64,000 nucleotides of DNA from Actinophytocola sp049647105 (GCF_049647105.1 NZ_JBARWZ010000027.1:1-64000), one strand, 5' to 3'; shown: positions 24,538 to 32,774, counted from the stretch's first letter. Numbers and translations are program-made. Notes: a model not told the origin generated them from the sequence alone.

Positions 24538-25302
24538 TCAGTCGGGAAGCTTGAAGCTGTACGACCATGAGAAGCGGCTCGCGGCATGGACACCCCGCGC
24601 GAACTCGGCCGGCACACCGTCGGCGGTGTAGGTCGTACGGTGCAGCTCCATGACTGGTTCCCCTGCGGGCAGCTCCAGTATTTTCAGCTCGTCCGGTGTG
24701 GGCATGCGGGCGGAAACCGTCTCGGTGATGTCCTCGGGCTCCAGGCCCTGCATGGTCAGGACGGCGAATCCGCCACCTGGCGTCGCCGTTCCCGGCTTTG
24801 GGTCGACGAGCGGCGTGCCCTCCACATGTTCGGGGCGGTAGTAGCTCGTTAGCGTGTGCGTCGGCACGCCTGCGTCTTTGATCAGACGGGCACGTTTGAA
24901 GACCGGAGAACCTTCCTCGACACCAAGCGCTTCGGCCACCTTGGCATCCGCCTCGACGCGGCTGACCTCGTTGGTCTGATCGCCACGCTTCCACGCTCGC
25001 CCGGATGCCTCGCGGTCAGCAGCGAACGCGACCAGCCCGAACTTCCACTTGCTCTTGGCGTAGCGCTCGATCCCGAGTCGCTTCATCGGCGGTCGTGCAC
25101 GGACGACGGTGCCCTTACGCCGAACGGGTGTTACCAACCCCTCCGCCTCAAGGACACCAACCGCCTTGCGCACGGTGTTGACGTTGACACCGTGCTCGTC
25201 AGCGATCTCCTCCTGCTTGGGCAGCGTGCTACCGGTCGGAAAGGTCCCCGCCTGGATGGCGGTGCGGAGCGCCGAGGCCAGCTCGCGGTAGCCGATGCCC
25301 AT
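24538..25302 (-). CDS. GntR-family regulator with UTRA domain (KorSA-like)
   Basis: 254 aa from ATG at 25302 with a GGGAAGGGAGAGG Shine-Dalgarno. The winged HTH is residues about 3-70 (YRELASALRTAIQAGTFPTG, LPKQEEIADEHGVNVNTVRKAVGVLEAEGLV, RKGTVV). The UTRA ligand-binding domain follows to the end (AEALGVEEGSPVFKRARLI, MPTPDELKILELPAGEPVMELHRTTY). pSAM2-type elements use a GntR repressor (KorSA) to hold transfer and replication genes off. The tRNA-Pro remnant nearby supports that origin. Three operator-like boxes precede the gene. Confidence 0.85.
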   Translation of the reverse strand: MGIGYRELASALRTAIQAGTFPTGSTLPKQEEIADEHGVNVNTVRKAVGVLEAEGLVTPVRRKGTVVRARPPMKRLGIERYAKSKWKFGLVAFAADREASGRAWKRGDQTNEVSRVEADAKVAEALGVEEGSPVFKRARLIKDAGVPTHTLTSYYRPEHVEGTPLVDPKPGTATPGGGFAVLTMQGLEPEDITETVSARMPTPDELKILELPAGEPVMELHRTTYTADGVPAEFARGVHAASRFSWSYSFKLPD

Positions 25303-25331
25303 GTGGCCTCTCCCTTCCCTAGTCAACATCG

Positions 25332-25432
25332 GATAACTCTATCTCTACTCGCCAAGGTGGCCATTGAACGTCGATAGAGATAGTTCTATTGACATGTGCT
25401 GAACGGAGGTGTCCTATAGGGATAGTTCTATC
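25332..25432. promoter_or_regulatory. Three GATAGTTCTATC-type boxes upstream of the GntR gene
   Basis: GATAACTCTATC (25332-25343), GATAGTTCTATT (25379-25390, preceded by a further GATAGA half) and GATAGTTCTATC (25421-25432). All fit GATA-n4-TAT(C/T) with a 2-base core, typical of GntR-family operators. The first lies 30 bases upstream of the gntR ATG. The third lies next to the truncated methyltransferase gene, suggesting that a divergent operon was once controlled too. Confidence 0.65.
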
Positions 25433-25436
25433 AGCC

Positions 25437-25783
25437 CCGCCTGGAAGCCACTCCGCCGCGATGGCTGTGGTCGCTGGTGGAAACCTGGCGTACGTCACGA
25501 CGCGCAGCACCGCCATCGAGGATGACGTGGAGTTCGGTGTCCACGCGTTCGGCCCGGACGCGGAGCAGCTCGCCAGGAAGTAGCAGAACAGCTTCGGATT
25601 TGGCAGCGAGAGCACCGCGGTGGACCCGGCCCGCAGTTCCGTGTCTACCCGATCGACACAGCGGATGACCAGATTCCCGACGGACGTGTCGTCGACAAGA
25701 AGCACAGCCGGATCACGATCTCCTGGCCCAATGCGGCAAACGCCTCGGCCGGTCAGGTGTTCCTGCACCAACACACCAAGTAA
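25437..25783 (+). pseudogene. C-terminal part of an FxLD-system methyltransferase, frameshifted
   Basis: Two frames together read one protein tail: GGNLAYVTTRSTAIEDDVEF, GVHAFGPDAEQLARK, then after a -1 shift at about 25581 VAEQLRIWQREHRGGPGPQF, RVYPIDTADDQIPDGRVVDK and KHSRITISWP, to a stop at 25783. From memory this is the C-terminal extension of the FxLD-associated O-methyltransferases related to protein L-isoaspartate methyltransferase. The catalytic Rossmann domain is missing; homology starts right after an operator box. The next gene starts with an FxLD leader, which supports the identification. Confidence 0.6.
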
Positions 25784-25797
25784 GGAGAGTGATCCAC

Positions 25798-26475
25798 ATG
25801 TTGGAGGTCCTGCCTTCCGGCGGCGCCACAGCGTTGGCCGAGCGACCTGCCTCCTCGGGTGAGGATGAGTTCGCGCTCGACGTCCGGGTGGTCGTGGCCT
25901 ACGCTTACAACCCGAAAACTGATGCTGATAGCGGGCGCGATTACGCTGATGCCGCGTTGGCGATTGCCAAACGTGGTATACCGCCGGTTACTCACGGTTG
26001 GCTGTCCGCTGTCGCCTCCGAGATGTACGCCACAGGAAGAGACGAGCTGACGTGCCGACGACTGTTGGATAGTGCCGCCAGGCATCTGGAAGCGGCGGAC
26101 GCAAGCGAGCCATGGGCTGGCATCGGGGTTTTTAACGCCGAGAAACTGTCGGCCTATGTCGGCGGAGACTTGATGCGACTCGGCCGCTACTCGGAGGCTC
26201 AACAGCATCTGCACAACGCTTTGGACATGCTCGATGAGTCGTTGTTGAAGCATCGATGCACAGCATATGTCGACCTCGCGGAGGCATATGCGGCCAGCAA
26301 CCAAGTGGACGAAGCGACAAGGCATGCCAAGAGTGCCCTGGAGATAGTTGGCGGTACGCGCCACGCCACGAGCCTCCAGCGAATCGAGAAGCTATACAGA
26401 AGTGTGCGCGCAATCGACCAAAATGCAGGCAGGCAACTCGGCGAGATGCTGATTGAAATAGGGGCTACTTGGTGA
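25798..26475 (+). CDS. Chimera: FxLD lanthipeptide leader fused to a TPR regulator C-terminus
   Basis: 225 aa, ATG at 25798 with AAGGAGAG upstream. Residues 1-36 (MLEVLPSGGATALAERP, then EDEFALDVRVVVA) are an FxLD lanthipeptide leader with the F-A-L-D motif at 25-28. From about residue 38 the sequence becomes a helical repeat protein (DYADAALAIAKRG, LLDSAARHLEAADA, MRLGRYSEAQQHLHNALDML, AYVDLAEAYAASNQVDEATRHAKSAL), typical of the TPR half of XRE-type regulators; no HTH remains. The core peptide with Ser/Thr/Cys is lost. A deletion presumably joined the two genes in frame. Its stop overlaps the next start (GTGA). G+C is lower than in the flanks. Confidence 0.65.
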   Translation: MLEVLPSGGATALAERPASSGEDEFALDVRVVVAYAYNPKTDADSGRDYADAALAIAKRGIPPVTHGWLSAVASEMYATGRDELTCRRLLDSAARHLEAADASEPWAGIGVFNAEKLSAYVGGDLMRLGRYSEAQQHLHNALDMLDESLLKHRCTAYVDLAEAYAASNQVDEATRHAKSALEIVGGTRHATSLQRIEKLYRSVRAIDQNAGRQLGEMLIEIGATW

Positions 26476-27089
26476 ATTACAAAGCGCTCATTGTTGACTT
26501 TGGCGGTGTGGTAACTACCCGATTCCGGTCTGCTCTCAGTTCGTTCTGTGAGCGTGAAGGTCTCGACCCTCATCGCTTGCATTACGTTCTGCGCGAAGAC
26601 CCGGCCGGTAAGGCTGCACTCTTCGAAGCCGAGGCGGGACGGATCACGCAACGGGAGTTCGAACGCCAACTAGGAAAACTGCTGGCGGTTTCCGACGTCG
26701 ACTTGACTCAGCGTATCTGTGCAGACCTGCGCCCATGTGAATCCATGCTTGCCCTGGTTGCGCAGGCCAAGAATGCCGGAGTAAATACAGCGATGCTGTC
26801 GAATTCCTGGGGCACCGGTGGATACGACATCTACACCGGATATGCCCTGCCCGAGTATTTCGATGTTGTCGTCGTGTCTGACAAGGTCGGTTACGCAAAG
26901 CCAGATCTGGAGATCTACAAGTTCGCCTTGGCTCAGTTGGGACTATCAGCAAATGAGTGCATCTTCGCTGATGACGTGCCGCGCAACTTGGCACCCGCCG
27001 CGACTCTCGGCATGACTACGGTGCTAGTGGACGAACCGGCCGACGCGGTGCGAGAAATCGCGCAGATGCTGGGCCTTGCCACGGTCTAG
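26472..27089 (+). CDS. HAD-superfamily hydrolase (subfamily IA)
   Basis: 205 aa from GTG overlapping the TPR gene stop. HAD motifs: I KALIVDFGGVVTT (Asp9 nucleophile), II AMLSNSWGTGG (Ser), III KVGYAKPDLEIYKFAL (Lys), IV ECIFADDVPRNLAPAATLGM (paired Asp). The cap is the small helical type. The substrate is unknown; such enzymes dephosphorylate sugars or nucleotides. Translational coupling to the TPR protein suggests they worked together before or after the fusion. Codon and base composition are less G+C-rich than the core genes. Confidence 0.85.
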   Translation: MNYKALIVDFGGVVTTRFRSALSSFCEREGLDPHRLHYVLREDPAGKAALFEAEAGRITQREFERQLGKLLAVSDVDLTQRICADLRPCESMLALVAQAKNAGVNTAMLSNSWGTGGYDIYTGYALPEYFDVVVVSDKVGYAKPDLEIYKFALAQLGLSANECIFADDVPRNLAPAATLGMTTVLVDEPADAVREIAQMLGLATV

Positions 27090-27123
27090 TCGTACCAACC
27101 AGGATGTACGCGATTCTTGATAT

Positions 27124-27321
27124 CTATCGCCAGCCGTCACATCCAAAAGGTTCTATGGAATCGCCGACGCCCTCACGCACTCTCGCCTTGTGCCGCTCTG
27201 AACGTTCCAGCAATTCTTCGGCGGTGAGGCCGGCGACAGTGCACGGAACCTGATCTACGCGCGGCGACGCAGTTATTTCGCGGACAATATCCGTCCCGCT
27301 GGTGTCGGATCGATCGCTCAT
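27124..27321 (-). CDS. Small hypothetical protein
   Basis: 65 aa from the ATG at 27321, which overlaps the stop of the zinc-ribbon gene (ATGA): MSDRSDTSGTDIVREITASP, then VPCTVAGLTAEELLERSERH and a tail with FGCDGWR. No recognised domain; the centre is a probable amphipathic helix. The overlap is the main evidence that it is real. Confidence 0.5.
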   Translation of the reverse strand: MSDRSDTSGTDIVREITASPRVDQVPCTVAGLTAEELLERSERHKARVREGVGDSIEPFGCDGWR

Positions 27322-27662
27322 GGTCGGATTCCGCTCGACCATCGATCGACCGGCGCATCATTCTGGCTGGTCAGCATGCTCAGTACGTAAAAGCAAGGAA
27401 GACAGGGAGGTTGTCCGTCGGCCTCGAAAGTTCGTTCCGTCGAGATCTGATGTCCGCACAGTGCCAACGCTGAATCGGAAATCAACTGGAACACATGCCG
27501 CAGGCCACCCTCGGTCGAAACCTTGACAAATCCCATGACGATGCCGCCGTCACATCCACATGGCTGCACACTGTTGCTGCCGTCAACGGACTTCTCTTTG
27601 CCGGTTCCCATGCAATCCGGGCACCGGAATGCGATGACCTCCGTCGAGTTCGGCTCAGTCAT
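27318..27662 (-). CDS. Small zinc-ribbon protein
   Basis: 114 aa. A DnaJ-like cysteine cluster near the N-terminus, CPDCMGTGKE and PCGCDGGIVMGF, provides four Cys in CxxC-type spacing; a further pair occurs in PPCLPC near residue 88. Function is unknown; similar short proteins occur in mobile or regulatory neighbourhoods of Pseudonocardiales. It is followed by a 4-base-overlapping small gene. Two direct repeats lie upstream (27754 and 27774). Confidence 0.6.
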   Translation of the reverse strand: MTEPNSTEVIAFRCPDCMGTGKEKSVDGSNSVQPCGCDGGIVMGFVKVSTEGGLRHVFQLISDSALALCGHQISTERTFEADGQPPCLPCFYVLSMLTSQNDAPVDRWSSGIRP

Positions 27663-27753
27663 CGGGGGAATTACCTCGGTTCGATCCAGGGGCTGGTACC
27701 GGTCGGGTCTTGCTCCTCAACCGTGGGGCCAGCCGAGTCGCCGGGTCTATGGC

Positions 27754-27784
27754 GATTTCTGCATGGCCCATGTGATTTCTGCAT
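27754..27784. promoter_or_regulatory. Direct repeat GATTTCTGCAT x2 upstream of the zinc-ribbon gene
   Basis: Identical 11-mers at 27754-27764 and 27774-27784, start-to-start 20 bases (about two helical turns), separated by GGCCCATGT. They lie about 100 bases upstream of the zinc-ribbon start and near the right end of the island. They are plausible binding sites for a helix-turn-helix regulator. The rest of 27663-27877 shows nothing recognisable. Confidence 0.45.
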
Positions 27785-27877
27785 AACGCCTGGTCACGGC
27801 GTGCGTCGACGTGCAGAAGTTGATCACTTTGGGTGGTCCGCGGCACGTCAGGCCCGATCGATGAGTCGCTGACCTGG

Positions 27878-29260
27878 CTACCAGGGGCCGGAGGTCAGCT
27901 CCCTCGGACGGCCCGGCACGCCGGGACGGGTCTGCCACGGGTGCGGTCCCGCCAGGGGGCGGTACTCGACGCCCAGTGCGTCCAGCCTTGGCAGGTGGTA
28001 GCTCACCAGCCGTCGCTCGAACTCCTCGTACGAGCGTTCCCCGGCGCTCCACACCACCTCCGCGAACGCGGCCAACCTCGGGAACGCCGCGTAGTCCACT
28101 CGCCGGGGTGAGTCCAGGTGTTCGGTCCACACCTGCGCCTGCGCGCCCAGCGCCGAGGGCGGCGGCTCGTACGCGTACACGTCCGCCAGCGTGCGTAGGT
28201 ACCCCACCGGGATCGGCTCGTCGGGGTGGTCGGACTGGCGGTGGTCCAGGTACAGGTGCTCCTCAGGGCACGCCACCACGTCGTGGTCGCCGGTGTCGAC
28301 GTGCGGGTGCCAGGCGGCGACGATGGTCCGGTCGGGCAGAGCGGGGGACAGGGCCTCGTCCCACACGTAACCTCTGCGGCCCAGTGACTCCAGGTGTTCG
28401 ACGAGACCGCTGATGAACCAGTCGTGCGACGCATCCGTGGTCGGGACCTCGTCGCCGCCCACGCAGATCACCTCCGACGGGAAGATCTCCGTCACGTGGG
28501 TCAGGACACGGCGGTAGAAGTCCAGCACCTCGTCGGTCATCGCGAGGGCGTTGTCGTTGATGCCCCAGCTCGTCATGACCGCCAGTTGCCGGCCGGTCGC
28601 GCCCAGCCACGGGTACGCCGCGATCGCCGCCTGGCTGTGGCCCGGCACGTCGACCTCCGGCATCACCGTGATGTGCCGCGCCGCCGCGTACGCCACGATC
28701 TCCCGCAGGTCGTCGACCGGGTAGTAGCCGCCGTGCGGTCGGCCGTCGTGGTCTGGGGTGCCATCCGGCTGGCGACCGGTCCACGAGCCGTGCCGCCACG
28801 CGCCCACCGTCGTCAGCCGGGGGAACTCCGGGACCTCGATGCGCCAGCCCTGGTCGTCGGTGAGGTGGAGGTGCAGGACGTTCAAGCGGTGTGCGGCCAT
28901 CAGGTCCAGGAACCGCAGCACCGCGTACTTCGGCATGAAGTGCCGTGCCACGTCGAGCAGACAGCCGCGCCAGCCGAACCTCGGCCAGTCCTCGACCACG
29001 CCGCAGGGAAGGGGATCGCCGGGCAGCTCCACCGCGCGGAACGCCGACGGGCCACGTAACTGGCGCAGTGCCTGGTGACCGTAGAACTCGCCCGCCGCGT
29101 CCGCCGCCTCGATGCGCACCCCGGACCCGTCGATCGTCAGCCGGAAGCCCGACGGGGGCAACGACACGTCCCTGGCGCACACGGACGAACCGCCGGCCGA
29201 CGTGCCGCCCGCCGGGGTGACCCGTACCGGGCGCGGCAGCAGCCCATCGAACCCGGTCAT
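27878..29260 (-). CDS. GH20 beta-N-acetylhexosaminidase
   Basis: 460 aa from ATG at 29260, which overlaps the permease stop (ATGA). The N-terminal GH20b domain (residues about 1-110) precedes the catalytic barrel: GCLLDVARHFMPKYAVLRFLD, NVLHLHLTDDQGWRIE, MPEVDVPGHSQAA, and the catalytic Asp-Glu pair in CVGGDEVPTTD. It removes terminal GlcNAc from chitooligosaccharides or glycans by substrate-assisted catalysis. No signal peptide is seen, so it acts inside the cell on imported oligosaccharides. It is the last gene of the importer operon 32281 to 27878. Confidence 0.92.
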   Translation of the reverse strand: MTGFDGLLPRPVRVTPAGGTSAGGSSVCARDVSLPPSGFRLTIDGSGVRIEAADAAGEFYGHQALRQLRGPSAFRAVELPGDPLPCGVVEDWPRFGWRGCLLDVARHFMPKYAVLRFLDLMAAHRLNVLHLHLTDDQGWRIEVPEFPRLTTVGAWRHGSWTGRQPDGTPDHDGRPHGGYYPVDDLREIVAYAAARHITVMPEVDVPGHSQAAIAAYPWLGATGRQLAVMTSWGINDNALAMTDEVLDFYRRVLTHVTEIFPSEVICVGGDEVPTTDASHDWFISGLVEHLESLGRRGYVWDEALSPALPDRTIVAAWHPHVDTGDHDVVACPEEHLYLDHRQSDHPDEPIPVGYLRTLADVYAYEPPPSALGAQAQVWTEHLDSPRRVDYAAFPRLAAFAEVVWSAGERSYEEFERRLVSYHLPRLDALGVEYRPLAGPHPWQTRPGVPGRPRELTSGPW

Positions 29261-30096
29261 CCCTTCACCGCCCCGGCCATGCCGGACACCAGATGTCGTT
29301 GCACGATCAGGAAGAACGCCAGCACCGGCAACGTCATCAGCGTCGAGCCCGCCATGATCGCGCCCCAGTCCTGCTCCTCCGGCTTGAAGAACACCAGCAG
29401 CCCCAACGGCAGCGTCCGGTTGCCGGTGCCGGAGATGAGGAACGTCTTGGCGAAGAGAAAGTCGTTCCAGGCGTGGATGAACGACACCACGCTCGCCGCC
29501 ACCAGCCCCGGCGCGACCAGCGGGAACAACACCTGCCACGTGAACCGGAACCGGGACGCGCCGTCGAGTGCGGCCGCCTCCGCCAGCTCCTCCGGCACCG
29601 TCGCCACGAAGCCACGCAGCAGCCAGATCGCGAACGGCAGGCTGAACGCCAGGTGCACCACCACGAGCGCGCCGAGCCGGTTCAACCCGATCGCGGGCAC
29701 CACGTCACCGAACGACCGCATCAGGAAGAACAACGGGATGGTCAGCGCCTCCACCGGCACCATCTGCGCCACCAGCAACATCACCAGCAACACGGTGCGG
29801 CCGCGGAACCGGAACCTGGTCAGCGCCACCGCCGACAGGAACGACACGGCCAGCGACAGCGCCACCACCAGCACCGCGACCACGAGGCTGTTCACGAAGT
29901 ACAGCCCGAAGTTCTCCACGTCGAGCACGCGCCGGAAGCTGTCCAGAGTCGGCGCGCCGGTCCACGGCCGGGGGTTCGCCGACTGCACCTCGCCCGCCGG
30001 TTTGAGTGCCGACAGCACCATCCAGTACAGCGGAAACGCCACCACCGCCGCGATCACCACGCACGCGACGTCGGCGACGAGCTGCCCGCGCCTCAT
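29257..30096 (-). CDS. Sugar ABC transporter permease (MalG type)
   Basis: 279 aa, six predicted membrane segments (first VADVACVVIAAVVAFPLYWMV). The EAA loop is EELAEAAALDGASRFRFTWQVLFPLVAPG, where the ATPase docks. Carbohydrate uptake family 1. It overlaps both neighbours by 4 bases. No ATPase gene is present in the operon, so a shared MsiK-type ATPase encoded elsewhere is likely, as usual for actinomycete sugar importers. Confidence 0.92.
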   Translation of the reverse strand: MRRGQLVADVACVVIAAVVAFPLYWMVLSALKPAGEVQSANPRPWTGAPTLDSFRRVLDVENFGLYFVNSLVVAVLVVALSLAVSFLSAVALTRFRFRGRTVLLVMLLVAQMVPVEALTIPLFFLMRSFGDVVPAIGLNRLGALVVVHLAFSLPFAIWLLRGFVATVPEELAEAAALDGASRFRFTWQVLFPLVAPGLVAASVVSFIHAWNDFLFAKTFLISGTGNRTLPLGLLVFFKPEEQDWGAIMAGSTLMTLPVLAFFLIVQRHLVSGMAGAVKG

Positions 30097-30992
30097 CGCA
30101 CACCCCGCTGCGCCCGCACGTACAAGCCGGTGATCAACAGCAACAGGACGGTCATGACGACGCCGATCGCCGCGCCAAGCCCGTACTCCTCACCGGCGAA
30201 CGCCTTCTGGTACGCGAACACGTTCAGCACCAGGTTCTGCCCGGCCACGCCGCCACCGTTCGTCATCACGTAGATCTGCGTGAACACCTTGAAGTCCCAG
30301 ATGATCGACTGGATCGTCGCGATCAGCAGCAGTGGCCGCAGGATCGGCAGGATCACCGTGGTGGCCGTGCGGCGGGCCGACGCGCCGTCCAGCGCCGCGG
30401 CCTCCAGTACCTCGCCGGGGATCGCCTTGATGCCCGCGTACATGGTGACCAGCACGAACGGGAACGAGCACCAGATGATCTCGGCGGCGACCAGGCCGAA
30501 CGCGGAGTACCGCTCGAAGGTCCAGGAGTGGCCGCGCATCCCGTCGAGGCCGAGGCCCGCGAGCACCTCGTTGACGAGCCCGAAGTCCTGGTCGAACAGG
30601 AACAGCCACACGTACGAACCCGCCATCGTCGGCGTCGCCCACGCGCCGAGAGCGGCGAGGAACAGCAGCGTTCTCGGCACCGCGCGGGCGCGGTTCGCGA
30701 GCACGGCCAGCGCGGTGCCGACGAGCAGCGTGCCGAGCACACAGACCGAGGCGAACACGATCGTCGTGAGCAGCACGTCCCAGAACCGGGGGTCGGACAG
30801 GAGCGTGACGTAGTTGTCCAGCCCGATGAACACGAGCGGTGCCGCGCCGCTGGCCTGCGGCTGGCCGTAGTCGTACAGCGAGATGACGACCAGCTGGTAG
30901 ATCGGGTACGCCATCAGCGCCAGCAGCACGACCGCGGCGGGCAGCAGGTACCGGAGGGCGGCGGGCCCGTCCCGCCGGTGCGCGAACGCCAT
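30093..30992 (-). CDS. Sugar ABC transporter permease (MalF type)
   Basis: 299 aa from ATG at 30992 (MAFAHRRDGPAALRYLLPAA). Six membrane segments, with the EAA loop GEVLEAAALDGASARRTATTVILPILRPL. It forms the channel with the MalG-type permease downstream. The start overlaps the binding-protein stop. An upstream frame extension exists but has no membrane-protein character and is antisense shadow. Confidence 0.92.
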   Translation of the reverse strand: MAFAHRRDGPAALRYLLPAAVVLLALMAYPIYQLVVISLYDYGQPQASGAAPLVFIGLDNYVTLLSDPRFWDVLLTTIVFASVCVLGTLLVGTALAVLANRARAVPRTLLFLAALGAWATPTMAGSYVWLFLFDQDFGLVNEVLAGLGLDGMRGHSWTFERYSAFGLVAAEIIWCSFPFVLVTMYAGIKAIPGEVLEAAALDGASARRTATTVILPILRPLLLIATIQSIIWDFKVFTQIYVMTNGGGVAGQNLVLNVFAYQKAFAGEEYGLGAAIGVVMTVLLLLITGLYVRAQRGVR

Positions 30993-32281
30993 CAGCTGCC
31001 GAAGGCTTCGTTCATCTCGGCCGCCGCCGCGCTGGTGGCCGCGGCCACGTCCAGCTGTCCGGTCGCGACCTGCTGGACCGTCGTCGGCAGCACGCCTGCC
31101 GCGTCGATCTTCGTCCAGGCCGGGGTGGACGGCACGAACCTGGTGCCGCTCTGGACGGTCTCGATGAACGGCCCGAGGAACTCGTCGTCGGCGGCGATGC
31201 GATCCTGCACGTCGGCGAACGTCGGCATGTTGCCCATCGCCCCGAACATCTTCTCCTGGTAGGCCTTGCCACCCAGCAGTTTCACGAAGTCCAGCGCGAG
31301 CGTGCGCTTCTTGCTTGAGGTGAACACGCCGAGCAGGTTGCCACCAGCGAACGCGGGGGCGATGGAGCCGGACTCCTTGCCGGGCAACGGAACCACGGCA
31401 TACCTGCCCGTGACCGCACCCGCGTCGACCGCGGCCCGGTTGAAGTCGCCGCCGATCGTCATTGCGGCCTTGCCACCGGCGAACGCGGCGACCGACTGGC
31501 TGCCGGTGAGCTGCGCGCACGCGGCGGGCGGGCAGATGTCGTCGCTGATCAGCTCCGCGTACTGGCCGAGCCCGGCGCGCGCCTGTTCCGAGTCGATCGT
31601 GGCCCGCCAGGCGTCGCCGTCCTGTTCGGCCACGTCGCCGCCGTTGGCCCAGATGTAGGGCAGGAGCGCGAACTGGTACTTGCCGCCGACCGCGATCCCG
31701 TACAGCTCGGGCTTGGCGGCCCGGATCCGCCGCGCGGTCGCGGTCAGCTCGTCGAGTGTCGTCGGCGGCTTCAGGCCGAGCTCGGTGAAGACGTCTGTCC
31801 GGTAGTAGAGCGCGCGGGTGCCGGTGAACCAGGGGATGCCGTAGGTCCTGCCGTCCACTGTGGCCGTGTCGAGGACCTCGGGCACCAGGTCCTTGCTGTC
31901 GGGCCATTTCTCCAGGTCGGCGGTGAGGTCGGCGAACCCGTTGGACGCCGTGTAGCCCGCAAGGTCGGTGTTGCCGAACTCGGCGAGATCGGGTGCGCTG
32001 GCCTTGTCGTTGAAGGCACCGTTGAAGCGGGTGGCGCGGCCGTCGACGGGCAGGTACTCGACGTTGACGGTGACGCCGTCGTGTGCCATCTCGAACTCGG
32101 CCTTCGCCTCGTCGACCACGGCTTCCTTGGCGGCGTTGGACGCCTCCTGGAACAGCCAGACCCGCAGCTCGCCGGTGGTCTCCTCGCCCTGCCGCGCGGT
32201 GTCGTTCGATGCCTGCGGTGGCGCGCAACCGATCGCGAGCGCGCCGAGAGCGGCAACCGCGAGTGTCCGTCGGAACCTCAT
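30992..32281 (-). CDS. Sugar ABC transporter substrate-binding lipoprotein
   Basis: 429 aa. Lipoprotein signal MRFRRTLAVAALGALAIGC with Cys19 as the lipidated residue. Family 1 extracellular solute-binding fold: ELRVWLFQEASNAAKEAVVDEAKAEFE, YGIPWFTGTRALYYRTDVF, GKAAMTIGGDFNRAAVD, GGNLLGVFTSSKK. It probably binds GlcNAc, chitobiose or oxidised derivatives, given the GH20 gene in the same operon (inference). It is preceded by two copies of the TTGCGnnnnnTGCAA motif. Confidence 0.92.
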   Translation of the reverse strand: MRFRRTLAVAALGALAIGCAPPQASNDTARQGEETTGELRVWLFQEASNAAKEAVVDEAKAEFEMAHDGVTVNVEYLPVDGRATRFNGAFNDKASAPDLAEFGNTDLAGYTASNGFADLTADLEKWPDSKDLVPEVLDTATVDGRTYGIPWFTGTRALYYRTDVFTELGLKPPTTLDELTATARRIRAAKPELYGIAVGGKYQFALLPYIWANGGDVAEQDGDAWRATIDSEQARAGLGQYAELISDDICPPAACAQLTGSQSVAAFAGGKAAMTIGGDFNRAAVDAGAVTGRYAVVPLPGKESGSIAPAFAGGNLLGVFTSSKKRTLALDFVKLLGGKAYQEKMFGAMGNMPTFADVQDRIAADDEFLGPFIETVQSGTRFVPSTPAWTKIDAAGVLPTTVQQVATGQLDVAAATSAAAAEMNEAFGS

Positions 32282-32293
32282 GCTGGGCCTCCG

Positions 32294-32329
32294 TTGCACT
32301 ATGCGCAATGGACGTTTTGCACTCCGCAA
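32294..32329 (-). promoter_or_regulatory. Operators upstream of the ABC importer operon
   Basis: On the minus strand TTGCGCATAGTGCAA (32294-32308) and the shortened TTGCGGAGTGCAA (32317-32329). The same motif recurs at 38741-38755 and 38762-38776, in front of the oxidised-sugar enzyme genes. This implies that one regulator, most likely the IclR protein at 39790, controls both promoters. Confidence 0.7.
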
Positions 32330-32375
32330 CGGATGCTAGAGAGGTGCCACCACCGGACACAAGGGTCTGGACCAA

Positions 32376-32774
32376 TCAGCGCGCGGCGACGAGCACGGTC
32401 ACGACCACGACGACACAGGCGAGGATGATCGCGGGCACCCACCACCCGGCCATGAGCGCGCCGAGCACGATGAGCCCGCCGCTGCCGAGGACGATCCCGG
32501 TGCCGTTGCTGGCGCCCGTCGGCGTCTCCGCTCTCACACGGCTGCCAGGAGTCGCTGTCCAGGCGTCGCGTTCCTCGCCGATCAGCGGGTGCGGAGAGGG
32601 CAGGTCGGCGAAGAGGGCACGGAGGTCGGCACGCGTCTGCGCGGCACGCACGAGGTCCTGACGCCGGTCGTACTCGGTCGTCGTCAGGTGTTCCTCGTCC
32701 CGGTGCTCGGACAGCGCCCGAAGCGCCACCTTCCGGTCGGCGCTGTCCACCCAGAGTTCGTCGTCGTCACTCAT
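32376..32774 (-). CDS. DUF1707 (SHOCT-like) membrane protein
   Basis: 132 aa. The DUF1707 domain is residues about 8-60 (LWVDSADRKVALRALSEHRD, HLTTTEYDRRQDLVRAAQTRADLRALFADLP), then a low-complexity linker and two hydrophobic segments at the C-terminus (IVLGSGGLIVLGALMAG, VPAIILACVVVVVTVLV). DUF1707 proteins are common actinobacterial small membrane proteins of unknown role. The ATG at 32774 overlaps the lactonase stop, so it belongs to the upstream enzyme operon and is its last gene. Confidence 0.85.
   Translation of the reverse strand: MSDDDELWVDSADRKVALRALSEHRDEEHLTTTEYDRRQDLVRAAQTRADLRALFADLPSPHPLIGEERDAWTATPGSRVRAETPTGASNGTGIVLGSGGLIVLGALMAGWWVPAIILACVVVVVTVLVAAR

Noticed and set aside
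25319..25774. 151-aa minus-strand open frame over the GntR promoter
   Set aside because: It would span the operator boxes and read antisense to the methyltransferase tail; no domain or ribosome site.
21790..27784. Complete conjugative element
   Set aside because: No integrase, excisionase, replication initiator or FtsK/TraSA-type translocase gene is present within the island as seen here.
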